Shown here one piece after another: positions 36,812-48,436 of a DNA stretch of 64,000 bases (position 1 is the stretch's first letter; each line of letters begins with the position of its first letter). A model generated the notes under the pieces. The model was not told the origin of the DNA, did no database searches, and worked only from the letters and a program-made list of their open reading frames with translations. The DNA is from Durusdinium trenchii. Lineage: Eukaryota > Sar > Dinophyceae > Suessiales > Symbiodiniaceae. A program made the translations under genes and the position numbers. The stretch spans positions 222,373 through 286,372 of the forward strand of contig CAXAMN010003780.1 of the NCBI GenBank assembly GCA_963970005.1, written 5' to 3'.

Positions 36812-37010
36812 ACCAACAAGAAGCTCAATAACCTAAAGCCAAACCAACCAAACCCATCCGAACCCTCTAAACGAAAACCTGCCGAATCTCGAACCAAGAG
36901 GTAACATGTAGCTTGAGGCGACTAATTACTTTCCATCCAAATCCTGGATGCACAAGCTACCAGAGACCACATTCACCAAAGGAAAGCAAATACTGAAGAG
37001 AAAACTAAGA
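36812..37010. repeat. ~190-bp local duplication, copy 2
   Basis: The second copy lies in direct orientation about 750 bp downstream of the first. Both are preceded by CCAAGC-rich sequence, suggesting that the simple repeat and the duplicated block moved as one unit. Confidence 0.8.
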
Positions 37011-40000
37011 GGTTATTCGGTTATTCTGGAGGAATCTCGCAATTGGATTCGGCCGACTCCCGATAGCAGCTCACATCCCGAATCCAATTTCGCAGGGGAA
37101 GTTCTCGAAAAATCGGCTCCCCGTGGATCCCATTGGGATGGTCCATGCCCCAGCCACCTGGAGAGCGCTTCTATTCCTGGGTCAGGAATTCCAGCACCTG
37201 CGGGCACAGCTGGGCTACTACTGATGCAGCCTCGCGAAAACGAGTCAAAAGGCTGTGTGCTGCAGCTGCGAAAGGGCGAAAGGAGAGAAAGGGACCACGC
37301 CATGGTAGTCAACAAAGACACGCCATCACTGTCAGACAGAGACCAGGAATCAGTACCTTCGCGGCACTCCTTCGCATGGTGCGCAACGCCCCATGCGCCT
37401 CCTGGCGGTGACATGACCGGTGACATGATCGAAGCGACGTTGGACGTCGCGACCGAAGCGTCGCGAGGTCCGGACCGGGTGGTGCCTCGAAGACCGAGGA
37501 TGACCACGATGGGTCAATTGCATAGTGTGACTCAGACTCCTATTATTGATTGTAGTTGGGCATTGGATATGATTGTGACTACTATTGTACGCAGTGTGAG
37601 CCCATCTGTAGTCACCTTGGTGACGTCACACCACTTGGGGCGGTTGGGCGGGGAGGTCGACCTTCAGAATCCGCGACCGGTGCCAGGCTCTTCACGTCGC
37701 GAGCGGTGAAGGACTGCAGATGGTTTGGTCGAAAACGGCCCACCGATTTTTGATATTCAGCTATAGCCTATAGGGCCTATAGTAAAGTTTCAGCAGATGC
37801 GCGAAGAACTGGACGGACCTTCCTAACTTTGGTAGCAGCCCTCTATGGACTCTTGAACCTCCACGTGACTGGCGAAATCGCCCCACTGCCCCTGCCAGCT
37901 TTCCGCGGAGGCCGGCGAGGTCCTCATGGTGTCTCCACCTATCGCCGCGGCCCCGCAGAACGGGCCGCAGCTGGTGGCAGAGCTGCGGCGGAAGTGTGGC
38001 TTGGCTCTTGCCACGCGTTCGCCGGCGAGGGAGGGCGACGGCGGGACGGAGGCCAGAACAAGACCACGGCAAACAGGACCGACGACGCGCGTGATGGAAG
38101 ATGGTTCGCACATGGTGCTGTAGTTGCCTCGATCCCATCGGTCGAGGCCTTCGGCGTAAAAACGACTCGTCCGGGGCGGATCCGACCCCTGCGGGCGAGG
38201 TGGCATCTCGGCACGCGCCCGGCGGCGCCTGGAGTGTCTGGCAGATGGAGGGACTGGAGGCAGGGTGGAGCTCGTGTGGGTCTCAAGAGCGGTCCCAAAC
38301 GGTACGGGGGCGACTCAGGGGCGTCTCGGTGCTCGCCAGGCTCCAAATCGCCTGAAGAGGTCATGCAGGTGCCGAAGAAAGGGGGGGGGGTCTGGGCCAG
38401 ACTGTTTGGTTAGTGAGTTCAATGCTAGTTTGTTTGGTAGGTAGGAAGGATTAGCTAGCTAGGTTAGGTGGTTGGGGTTGGCTGGTGTTATTTTTTGGCT
38501 TTTGGTCTGCTGGGTTAGGTTTGTTTGAGTGGGTTTGGGAATCAGTTCCCCCTTGATGGCCTGCAAGGACCTAACCACCATCATTACCGCAATTTTTGGT
38601 GTGTACTTGTCGCAGAATGTTCCGAAAAGACGCCACAAATCTACTAAAGAGCATTCTAGATTGGGTCCCTGAGATGCCCTGAGCAGCCTCTGCTAGGCCG
38701 CTAGGCTTAGCCTCAGCTGAGCTCCGAAGAAGACCCTCTTGGAAACCATCGCCCGCCCATTTCGGCCCTCTACGAACAGCTCCGTCGCTCACCAGGAGCT
38801 GTTCCTTCAGCCCGATGCGGCCGACCAGGCTGGGGGGACCACCGGCCCCCATCGGAGGGACCCATCGGAGTGGGGTCGAAGCACAAGACGATCCCCCGGG
38901 TTCTCCTTGTTCTACATCGTTAAAGATAGATCTTTCTCTTGGTACCTGTATTTCTTCTGTCTTTGTTTTCCTTTTTGGAGCTTTCTTTTGTTCTTTTCAT
39001 TCCTATCTGAAGATGGCGCTGTTCAGCACCAGTGACCGATAGATCAAGGGTACGCGATGCGAAGTCCTTCTACATGCGTTGAGCATGTCACGCCCCGGGC
39101 ATTCCGGTTCCGGGGAACCCGGCAGCTGAGTAGCCATCCAGCAGTCTCCAGCCATTTGCCTTGAGCTCACCTATAGTGGTTTTCAATCATATAGAAATAT
39201 TATATAGATAGCGGCAGGGTTTCCAATAAGTGTTGAAAGTCATTGTTTTTTTCTATCTACATTTGGGGGTCTATTTCTTTCTTCCTTTGTAGGACACAAG
39301 AATCTATCTCGGTGGTGGGTGCCGTGGCTCCTGGCGGCCGTTCGAGGCGAAGGCCGAAGCTGAGAAAGCGACACCGGAGGGGGACTTGAAGCTGCAGGAG
39401 ATCTTGAATCACAACGTCGCTGGCAGAGGAAACGCCGGGGAGGGATTCTGACATTCTGGAGTGGGTGGACACTTGGGAACATGGCATTTCATAGGGGGCC
39501 CCATGATTTCCTGATAGATCTTTTGGACCAGTGACTCCGGACAGGGTTCCGGGCACATCTGACAAGGATGTCAGGATTGTCGGAGGGTTCAAGGCTCAAG
39601 ATACAAGCATGACCAGGGCAGATTCCACACAGGAGCGAAACTATAAAGCTGGTCTCCTGCCACACCTGTGACAGTTGTATGATTTTTTGTTTAAGTCCGC
39701 GGTTTCCGGTGGTCCACTGCTGGCAACATGGTGTTGGGTGATGTCCACGAAAAGAAACAACATACACATCGAAGATTCTGAGAAGAGCAGCAGCGGGACG
39801 AGCGGTTCCTCAGTTCTTCTATCCAAGGAGGATGACATTCCACATTCGTGCAAAGCCTTTGGAAGCCCCACGAAAAGAGAGATCCATTGACAGCAACACT
39901 GGACGTCACGTCCGCCCCAAAAGCTATCCACCGAGGTTTTTGTGGTGGATCATTCAGGCGGGTGCTGACCGTCTGACTGCCGTTCTGGTAGGTTCACCGA

Positions 40001-40857
40001 AACGACTGAGAAAGAATAAGCGGTGACAACGCACTTCTCTCATTACCCCGCCCGGCACAATGATCCCATGGAGCCTGAGAATTGACCGGTGCTTTTGACC
40101 ATTTTCCTCAACCACCCGGTGGTTTGGAGGTTCTCATGTTCATCTGCAGTCAGCAGGGGAGTATCTCTTCGTCTTCTGTGTTGGGCTTGGCGGCTTGACC
40201 AATGTGCGGATGGACCACAGGGTACCTGCCAAAACCGGGGTGAAGTGTGTAGGGCCGCCCTAGGGAAGTGGTCGATGTGGCATCAGATATGGCCTATATG
40301 GTTCACTTTTCGTAACTTTCGTTCTTTTCTTTTCTTCACGTGGCCAGAGTCCGAGTGAAACCAATCTAAGGCTTGGCCCTTGGCCCCCTTTTTGTGGGGG
40401 GCAATGCCACGGACAGGGAGACGGCAGGTGTCGGTTCTGTCGTCTTCCGGCCTCGGTCTTGTCTAGGCGCTGCAGCTTTGTATGGCCTGCCCTCCATGCT
40501 CAACCACAGCCTCTGGACCAAAACAGTAAGCAGAGCCGTGAACGGCCTCTGCTTTGGTGGCAAGACTCGACGAGATTTGATTACAAGCGATCCACCCAAA
40601 TCAACAGGGTAGAACAGGATACTTGAGTTTGCTGGGTAGATTGGTGTGCCTAGAATGGGTTTAAGTTTATGTTGCTTTTCCATGCCGTCCTACAGTAGCA
40701 TATCTCTTCTTCGTGTTTCGCTTGCTTGGTGTCGCAAGCGCCACGAATTCAAGATTTACCACCAGCAGCAGACACAGAGCCTTCCATTTCACGATGAAGA
40801 AATGAACTCATCAACTTCTGCTTGGCAAGAACAATGTTTATGTATAAGTCTGTAAGA

Positions 40858-40945
40858 CATGTAAGACTCTTGATGAATGACACCCCCCACACGAAAAGGT
40901 TTTCCAATCGAAATGGGGGCGGGTTAGTAATCAAGAGTCTACATG
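40858..40945. mobile_element. 88-bp foldback / MITE-like element
   Basis: The left end (40,858-40,874) reads CATGTAAGACTCTTGAT. The right end (40,930-40,945) is the reverse complement of CATGTAGACTCTTGAT, so they differ by one inserted A. Inner sequences (CACCCCCCA and TGGGGGCGGG) extend the folding. The same 16-bp end occurs at 18,178-18,193. No clear target duplication was seen. It is too short to encode anything; mobility in trans is an inference. Confidence 0.5.
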
Positions 40946-41318
40946 ACCGTCTGATCGGCAGCGCACACGTCTTCTCCGCCCTCGCCCAGGTTGCGCCGTG
41001 ACGGCTCTCAAGCTGGTCCTGGTCTTCTTCGAGAAGGTGGGGAAGGGCCTGGCGACGTCGTGGCTAGCCTTTTGGAAGTGGCGACCGCCCGCGGGTGGTG
41101 GATGGTTGTGGTGATTTCAATGGCTTGGCCGTTCCTGTCCCACCTGTCCGACCCGTCTTATTGGAAACCAAACCTCCAAAGCTGCCAGACTCGTGCCGCC
41201 CAAGCTGGGCTTCCGAAACGGATGGCCTCCCTTGGTCGGACTTCGTGCCTTGGACCAGGTGGACACCCGCACTCCATCGCACCGTCGTTCCGTGCGGCCC
41301 GTTGGCCCGGGTTCTGAG

Positions 41319-41366
41319 GCGATGATTTTTGTCGCCACCCAGGACTTGGAGAAAGGTGCCGAGCTG
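41319..41366 (+). CDS. Short SET-domain-like exon fragment (tentative)
   Basis: After a TGAG|G boundary the frame reads AMIFVATQDLEKGAELC. This resembles the closing segment of SET methyltransferase domains, where V..RDI..GEEL precedes the catalytic tyrosine region. No upstream NH.C motif was found nearby, and the frame continues about 60 codons without further matches. It could be chance. Confidence 0.28.
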
Positions 41367-42131
41367 TGTCGCTGGGCGCAGTGGATGTGTGTCTTCACAG
41401 ACTCCGAGACAGTGACCGAACACACGAGGTTCTGTCACACGACTTGCTCCACTGACGGAATAGCAAGGGCGGCTTCGGGGGCGATGGTGCTGAGTTGCTT
41501 GGGTTTGGTTTGGTTGATGCTTGATTCTTGGTTAGAGATTAGCTGTTGATGGGGAATGGAAATCCCTCGAACAATGCCATGACCAGGCACCACACGTGCC
41601 TAAAAAACCCAAGATCCCCATCCAAAGAGGGCCCAGAGAGAGATGATGGGGCCCCAAAGAAGGCACATAGGATGGCACATGTTTGGCACCTTGGATGGGC
41701 TTCTGGGGTCCCAAGTCTAAGACCTTCCGAGGCTGGGAAGAGAAACTGAGCCTCCCCCACCATACGGGCGATGCCGGTCCAAACGGGCGCGCCGCCCGAG
41801 GCCACCGTTACTTCGACGTCGAGGGCTCGGTGGAGACCCGACGAGGCGGCGACGCCCACGCGAACGGAGGGTAGACCAAGATGGTGAGGTTGGCCTGTTG
41901 GATCAGGTTTGGGTGGTTGTGTTATTTTTTTGTTTTTGTATGTTTTTGTTTTTTCAGGTCAGCCTTTCCAGCTCTTTTGTGGTTGGACACCTGGTAGTTA
42001 TACCTGGTTGGGCTCCCCAAATTCGGTGAAACTCCCACGGGAGCAGGAGACACATGTCTTGAGGGGGACACCATCTCTATCATTCCGTATATTCGGTGTG
42101 CTTGACAGCACAGACCTCCGAAAAGCACGCA

Positions 42132-42182
42132 TCAATCAAGTGGCCGCAGGGTCCCCCATAGGGGACCCTGGTTCCTGATTGA
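42132..42182. repeat. Two-step palindrome (10-bp inner, 7-bp outer stem)
   Basis: CAGGGTCCCC at 42,147-42,156 is followed by the loop CATA and its exact reverse complement at 42,161-42,170. An outer pair TCAATCA (42,132-42,138) and TGATTGA (42,176-42,182) extends the fold with small unpaired bulges. Confidence 0.85.
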
Positions 42183-43828
42183 ATCTGGTTGACCACCAAA
42201 AAGCCAAACAAAAACTACCAGGGAGGTCAACGGTTTTAGACTCCGAGTGTGGGTCAACCACAGCCAAATGGGAAGCACCGGTTCTGTTCCGGCGATTCGC
42301 ATTTCGTCCCATCCGCGACTCAAGATGGTTCTGATATGTTCTGATATATATGTCATGGGATTAGGTTGTCATGTCCAGTCTAGTTGATTAGGGATGCACA
42401 TAGGCACATAACTATGCAAACGGTTGCGCGCTTGCAAGGCCCGGTTCCGGGTTACGACTGGAACACCGTCGGTCGCATAGCGACCGACACATCGATCTGC
42501 TGCACAATTCACCCATGCGGGTTCCGCCAGGTGAATCCAGCAAGTGGGGCTTCAGCTGTGATTGCTGCAGATGTCATTTCGAGGTGCATCCTTGCGGTCT
42601 CACACCTCCATATCCTTGAGCTTTGGGGCATTGTCGGGGGTGGGCGATACTTCCCATCAAATACAGCTTCAGCAAAGAAGCGGGCAGCTCAGAGTAGAAG
42701 ATAGTTCGCGGTAAGTGTCATCCTGAGTCATCCTGTGCCAACTTCGATGAGGCTTCGACCCTGCCAAGCACGTCCGGGGGCACGGGCAGCCTCTGGTCCG
42801 AAGTACCTCCTCCCTCTCCTACGTCCATTAGTTCCAGACAGTGCACGGACTCCGTTACAGTGCTTCGTTGTGGATCCTTCGAACGGGGGCGGCGAGTCAC
42901 GAACCGCTGCCGCGCGTCGAGCGCTGCGATCCGATCTTCCAAGGCCAGCAGGTCTCGCGGCTGAGGCCGCTCTGGGTTTGTGGGGGCCCTCGGGTCGAGC
43001 ACCGGGACCGAGATTCGGATCAGCTACCCTACGAGCGATGGCCTCCATACAAACCGATGGCCAAGAGAGGCCGAGAGGCCTAGAGGCCTAGAGAAGGGAA
43101 AGTATGGGTCTGTGCTTTCCTCGCCGGTAGTATGTTGTTTTTTGTCATTCGTCATTGCTGTAGAGTGGGTTTGGCTGTGTTAATATCTTTTAAATTGATG
43201 TTGCGTGGTCATGGACCCCACAACAAAACGAGTGGGTGCTTGGGAGGGCTCACCATTTAAGACACATCCCAATGGACTTCCGGGGACGGCTTGAATCTCT
43301 TCTGCTGGGCCAACTGCCAGCGACTGCCTAAGGTTTGAGGCTGAGCTGCGCTATGACATGTCAGGGATGCCGAGCAGCCGAGCGGTCGGTGTTTACTGGA
43401 GAGGCTCTTTGAACCTGGACCAGTGGTGGGTTTGCTGCCCGAATGGGTGGAGAGCTCGAGCTGGCCGCGTGTGCGTGTTGCAGCGAGGCCAGATAGGACA
43501 TGATAGGACCATACGCAGCCAAGATGGCTCGAAAAAGTGGTTTGCTTGGAAGACACGTCAGAGACTAGCCACTCGTCCAAATCCAGGAGCCATACTTAGT
43601 ACAATGGTTGTTTGCAAGCGAGTGCGACTTCTTCTTGATATGCCAAATGCCCAACTGCCCAGCGTGCATGCAGTGAATCCGCTTTCGGGGATGAGCACGG
43701 GACCTGAAGATTCAGAGCACACGGGACCTGTATTTGTTTGAGTGCTTAGTATCACCACCCCAAGGGTGCATCCGGTGCTCCTATCACACATTGAACGTCA
43801 TCGCAGAAACGTCCAGCCGCACCTCGCC

Positions 43829-46800
43829 ATGCGGCGCGCAGCCGCTCTCTGGACGACTGTGGGGTCCTTGCTGCTGGCGTCCCTGGGCCAGGACCGAGGG
43901 CCTTCCGACCCCAGCGGTCGCCAGGGCGACCGCCGGGGCGACCGCCGTGCTGACCGGTGCCGTTCGTTGGACCTCGGTGGAACCGGTGGAACCGCATGGA
44001 GCCCTTGCTTCACGGCCGATGTTGTTTCTTCTTTTCATCCAATCCCGGGCGAGGCTTGGACCGAGAGTCACCAAGCCTCGAACACTTCGAAGAGTCTATA
44101 AAACCACACTCTTCCTCCATGAGCACAAAGTAAAGAGCTAGTTAGAGTTGGTCGAGAAAAAAACACAAAAAAAACAAACCTAAACCCATGTGCCCTCTCC
44201 GTTTCCGAACGTCGCATGTCAAGCACCGGGCACCGGCAGGTTTTGGTTCCCCAGTTGCCGACGAAGGGAGGCTTCAAGCTGTCACAGCTGGGGGTTGGCA
44301 CCTGGCAGCCTTTTGGATCCACGCAGGGTGGAGGGGGTGGTTTCCAGGCAGGAAAGAGGTGAACCTCGGTGTGGCCGGAACACTGAGCGGGTGGGCTTTC
44401 AAGATGGAATGTGATGATCGCATTTGTAGGGGTCGATGGCGGGTTTCTGTGAACGATTGCGTGTTGTAAAGCTGAGACGAGGCTCACCCTGTTGGAAATT
44501 TCACACCTGCATGTCAGAAACCTTGCAGATCCTTTGGGCACATGAGATGACTTGGGTATGCCTGCGCGTGTTTTTCTTCTTCTTTTTTGCCACAGGGAGG
44601 CCACACCTCAGTGATTGGAGCGCCCAGGTGGGGCAACAAGCTCTTGTGGGGCTATGACACCAAACAGGCCTGGCCGGGCCTGGCGACCGTGTGGAGTCAG
44701 GTTTGTTGATGGACTCTCACGTCTGAATGAAGGACTCGATTTCATGGCCTGAGAGCTCCTAAGGGAAGGCTTCATGTGGATTCCTCTTGTTTCATTGTGA
44801 CATCGACATCATGGCCTCATGTCAAAAGAACATAAGCACTGAAAGGAATCACAGGGGAATTCAGGTACTGGAAGCCAGTTTAGAGGAACTCCAAGACCTC
44901 AAAGTCAAATGACAAGGTTGAGTGGTTATAGATTATAGTGATCCGCAAAAGGGCAGATTCGTGGTGTGCTCTTATCTGAGGCCTCGTTGCAATACACCCT
45001 TTGGGCGAATTGATTCTCATTTGCTAGAGAAATGGCTAGCAAACTTCCATCTTCACCACCTTGGACTTTGAAGAAATTGGCTCAAAACGTCCAAGGTTTG
45101 TCGGTTTGTCGCCTGCTCCAGGTCCCTACTTCTGCACCCACCTGCCCTGACACCAGCGGTTTCGACCGGTAACACATGGGACAATCAAAAGGACATCAAT
45201 GTGAGACATTTGATTTCAGAAACACTTGGAAATGGAAGAAAGAGAGACAGAAACCAGGATGAGACCCTCAAGGAGGTCTTTGAGACCTTCACCTCCTCTG
45301 GTGCCTCCTGGTTCGACACCGGCGACAGCTATGGCACCGGAGAGCTGGAAGGAGCGGCTTCTGGCGTGGACGTCAACGCAGGTCAAGGCAGTACACCTTA
45401 AGAGTCACTGAAGGTCGCACTGCAGCAGTGCTGCAAGCTTCCAAAAGCATTGTAAATAGAGTATAATAAAGCAGGATCTCCCAAGATTCCCGCGAGAACA
45501 TTGATCATTGAACCTCCTCACTGGCTTGAACCTCCCGCCTACGGTGCCTACCCGGAAGGACGTGCGGAAGAACTCTTGGGCCGCTTCGCCAAAGATGCGG
45601 AGCAGGAGAGGTTCGAGTGGGCTACGCTCGCATCCCAGCCGATGGCATGTCTGACAACTTACAGGTCTGACATGAAGATGCAAGATCATCACCCCGACTG
45701 ACTTTCCTTTGGCAAGGAATCCGAGTTGTGAGCTCGGATGTGCGAGGAGTGTGGCCCATCCCAAATTTGGGTTTCATCTCCCCCAATGTGTGATACACGG
45801 TCTCTATCGGAATCCGGAAGTTGGGTTCCTTTTTCACGGGCGACCATTCTTGGATCCGCTGATCAGCCAATAGGGTTGCAACGCGGCTTGTTGCAGCGCC
45901 TGTCGAGTTCGGCCTGCTTGTCGTGGTTGATGGGAGAACACTTGCCAGGAGGGCAGGCCACGAGTAGTCTTGGCGACCAAGCCACTTGGCTTAAAGAGAT
46001 CCTCCACCAAGCAGACGAAAAGACGGTCAAAGTCAAATCCAGACTAATGACCTACACAAAATTATATATAATATATATATATATACACACCTGGAACCCG
46101 TTTGACCTTTGTTTTGATAGGACAAGACCAAAAAGGGGTTACTCAGGTATCTTTCTATATGTAAGTAAGCATCTATAAGCCCTTTAGACCTCCCGCTCCT
46201 GGGTCCAATGCGCTCGCGCGGAAGGTTGGCCGCTTACCCCTGGCGTTTGACACCGGAGTCCATGGTCTCAGCTGTCCGAGGCGCGGCCGCCAAGCCTCCT
46301 CAACGAAGCGGGACACATCGAAACTGAATGTCACCGACTTTTTGTGGGAGAAGTGGGAAGTCGGAGAAGTCCTCAGTTGTCCCATCCTCTGGAACATGGG
46401 CTAGTTGATGAAGTCCAACAATTCCTCACAACTACAGATTCCCCACAGACTCTGGCCACCAAGTCTTCCTGTGACCATCGAGGGCCAACCCCCCGGCCCG
46501 AGGCAGCCTGAAACGCATGGGTCGGGTGGACATTGCGCAGATGCACTGGAGCCCTCGGAGCTACGGCTTTGGCTTCCAGGCCGGCCGATTCGGATCGGGA
46601 TTCGGATCGGCGGTTGGGGCCTCTTGGTGAATGGTCAGATCTGGATCGGCGGTGCAAGGGGCTGTTCGACCTCGCGTGTGGTCGAAAGCAAGGGGCTTGT
46701 GGATCGGCCCCACTCAGGCATCGCGCCTTTTGCAAGGTCAACATGTGTGACACATGCAGGTTTTGGAGCGTTTCCTCAAATGGAGCTTCCAACGTTGATT

Positions 46801-47871
46801 CCCATCGTGATTTGTTCTCATCACCTTTGATTGAAGTCGAGCAACACTTTTGCCAGGTGTTTCACTGGCGAACCTTTTGCAAGATTGCTGTACTGCCAGC
46901 TGCGCATGCATTTCATCGCATTTCATCAGCTGCGGACTCACTGAGCGGTTGAATTTGTGAGTGCTAATGACATTGGATGGCAAGCATTTTTTCATGGATT
47001 TCACTGTTTTGCCCTCTGGGCTTGCGAGGCAGCTTGCGTGTCATACTCATGCATTGCATGTTTCACCGAATAACACCACAAATCAGCCACCACGTCATTA
47101 TCCCACACCCTCCCACCCCACCCCCCGACTCCCAACCCACCCGCCAACCACCTCCTGACAACTCGTTTCTGCATCTAGCATCAATCCAATGCCCTCCAAG
47201 ATACGTGTCTCTTCTCCGGCTCTTCGATGGCAATGAATCCCGATGATAATATTGTGAAGCCGATGACGATGTAAAGCCGGTCGTGAAAGGGATGAATAGA
47301 TTCCGAAGCGCAACAAGTGAACATCACAAGCACCAAGAGCCCAACATGTGGGCATTTCATGGCATTTCCATCACGAGCGTCCAAAAACAAAGACCGTCCC
47401 ACGGTACCGCCCTGGATGTGGGGCGGTACCCTTGATGTTGTCATTGCTTTCGTGGCATTTCTGCAGGGAATGCCCTTGGACCCATACTATTTACCATAAA
47501 CGTGCATTGCTTGGGCCAGGTGATTGGAGGCTCCGCCCCTCGTTTGGATCCTCTTTCGCGATGTCCGTTGTTCTGAGTTGGGTGGATTCACATCATCCTG
47601 GCTGTGCACAGCCATCTGGCACCAGTTCTCTACCCCTCAAACAACCCCCCCACACCTCTCACTTTGGCCAGTCGGACCCCTTCTCCTTCTGAAGAGACCA
47701 GAACGATCGGTTTTTGCTTTCGGTTCCGGCTCCACCGGAACCGCACGGGACACGGAACCGGTCGGAGCAGGAGGATGCCCTGCTGGATGGCCTTTGCAAG
47801 TGTTATGATTTGGGGCTTTGTCGTGGCGTGGGGGCTGTCCAACTTCGGGCCCCAGAGCCTTGCCAAAACGG
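43829..47871 (+). CDS. Aldo/keto reductase gene, 5' exons
   Basis: AKRs are NAD(P)H-dependent TIM-barrel oxidoreductases. A likely first exon begins at ATG 43,829 with a hydrophobic leader (RRAAALWTTVGSLLLASL). Then: 44,240-44,307 (GGFKLSQLGVGTWQ; GC donor), 44,628-44,667 (WGNKLLWGYDTKQ; GC donor), 45,258-45,351 (ETLKEVFETF, WFDTGDSYGTGELE; GA donor), 45,559-45,625 (GRAEELLGRFAKDAEQERF; GC donor), 46,225 to about 46,310 (LAAYPWRLTPESMVSAV), about 46,507-46,579 (GRVDIAQMHWSPRSYGF; GC donor) and 47,771-47,871 (EDALLDGLCKCYDLGLCRGV then SNFGPQSLAKT). The order matches the family, and acceptors read AG|G. The catalytic Asp, Tyr and His are visible, but the Lys normally in VATK is not seen at the 45,625/46,225 junction. 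The last exon has one extra G in a G run (about 47,830-47,835) that shifts the frame. The gene resumes at 59,591. Confidence 0.8.
46059..46092. repeat. (TA)n microsatellite in an AKR intron
   Basis: TA-rich run ending in ACACAC, between the GRAEELLGRF and LAAYPWRLT exons. Confidence 0.9.
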
Positions 47872-48436
47872 ACGGGATGGGGGTCCATGCGAAACCATGG
47901 GTGGACCCTCGCGATCGGATGAACACGTGGTGAAAAAATGGCCCACTTCCTTTGGTTGTACCAAGGGAGGCTTCGGGTCATACATATAGTTATCTATATA
48001 TATATATTATATATCATGTATGTATGTGTGTATGTATGTATAGGGAGATCCAGGTTGATTCAGTTCCATGCGCTTTCGAGCACAAGACGTATTTTGTCCA
48101 AGATGGGCTTCAAGGGCTCCCAACTTCTTCCAGACCATGAGCACTTTGAGATTAAGATGGCAGGGCATGGAAATGGAGGTGCCGCTGGTACGGCCTTGCA
48201 GGAACCCTGCATTTCCAAGCTCAATGATCCTGAGATTTGATGATCAAATTGCAGAGAGAGGAAGAACACCAAGCTTAGGCTTAGGTTTTTCGCAGCCATC
48301 ACCGCAACAGTCAGTGAATCAAGAATCTCACTCTTGTAGGCATATCAATGCCCCTGGTTCACTATCATCCACTGTTACAGTGATGAGGATCATCTCAACA
48401 CCAAGCTAATCTGCACGTGCAGCACACGCCTTCACC

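Larger units (their letters stand above)
35613..43828. other. Long interval with little recognisable coding sequence
   Basis: 35,990-36,070 and 36,785-36,850 are CCAAGC-rich simple sequence next to a local duplication. 37,830-38,400 is GC-rich and open in several frames on both strands; only ALVAELRRK-like fragments near 37,965 look coding, and I cannot assign them. 41,010-41,090 reads ALKLVLVFFEKVGKGLATSW, a possible exon of unknown product. 42,730-43,090 is GC-rich and open in several frames with no motif. The SET-like exon, the foldback element and the palindrome are listed separately. Confidence 0.4.

Noticed and set aside
37829..38413. 194-codon GC-rich plus-strand frame
   Set aside because: Several frames on both strands are open at once because of high GC, and no motif distinguishes any of them.
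45640..45701. Read-through after GRAEELLGRF (LASQPMACLTTY) as the true continuation of the AKR
   Set aside because: It vaguely resembles the next AKR block, but the exon at 46,225 (LAAYPWRLTPESM) matches far better and has an AG|G acceptor.
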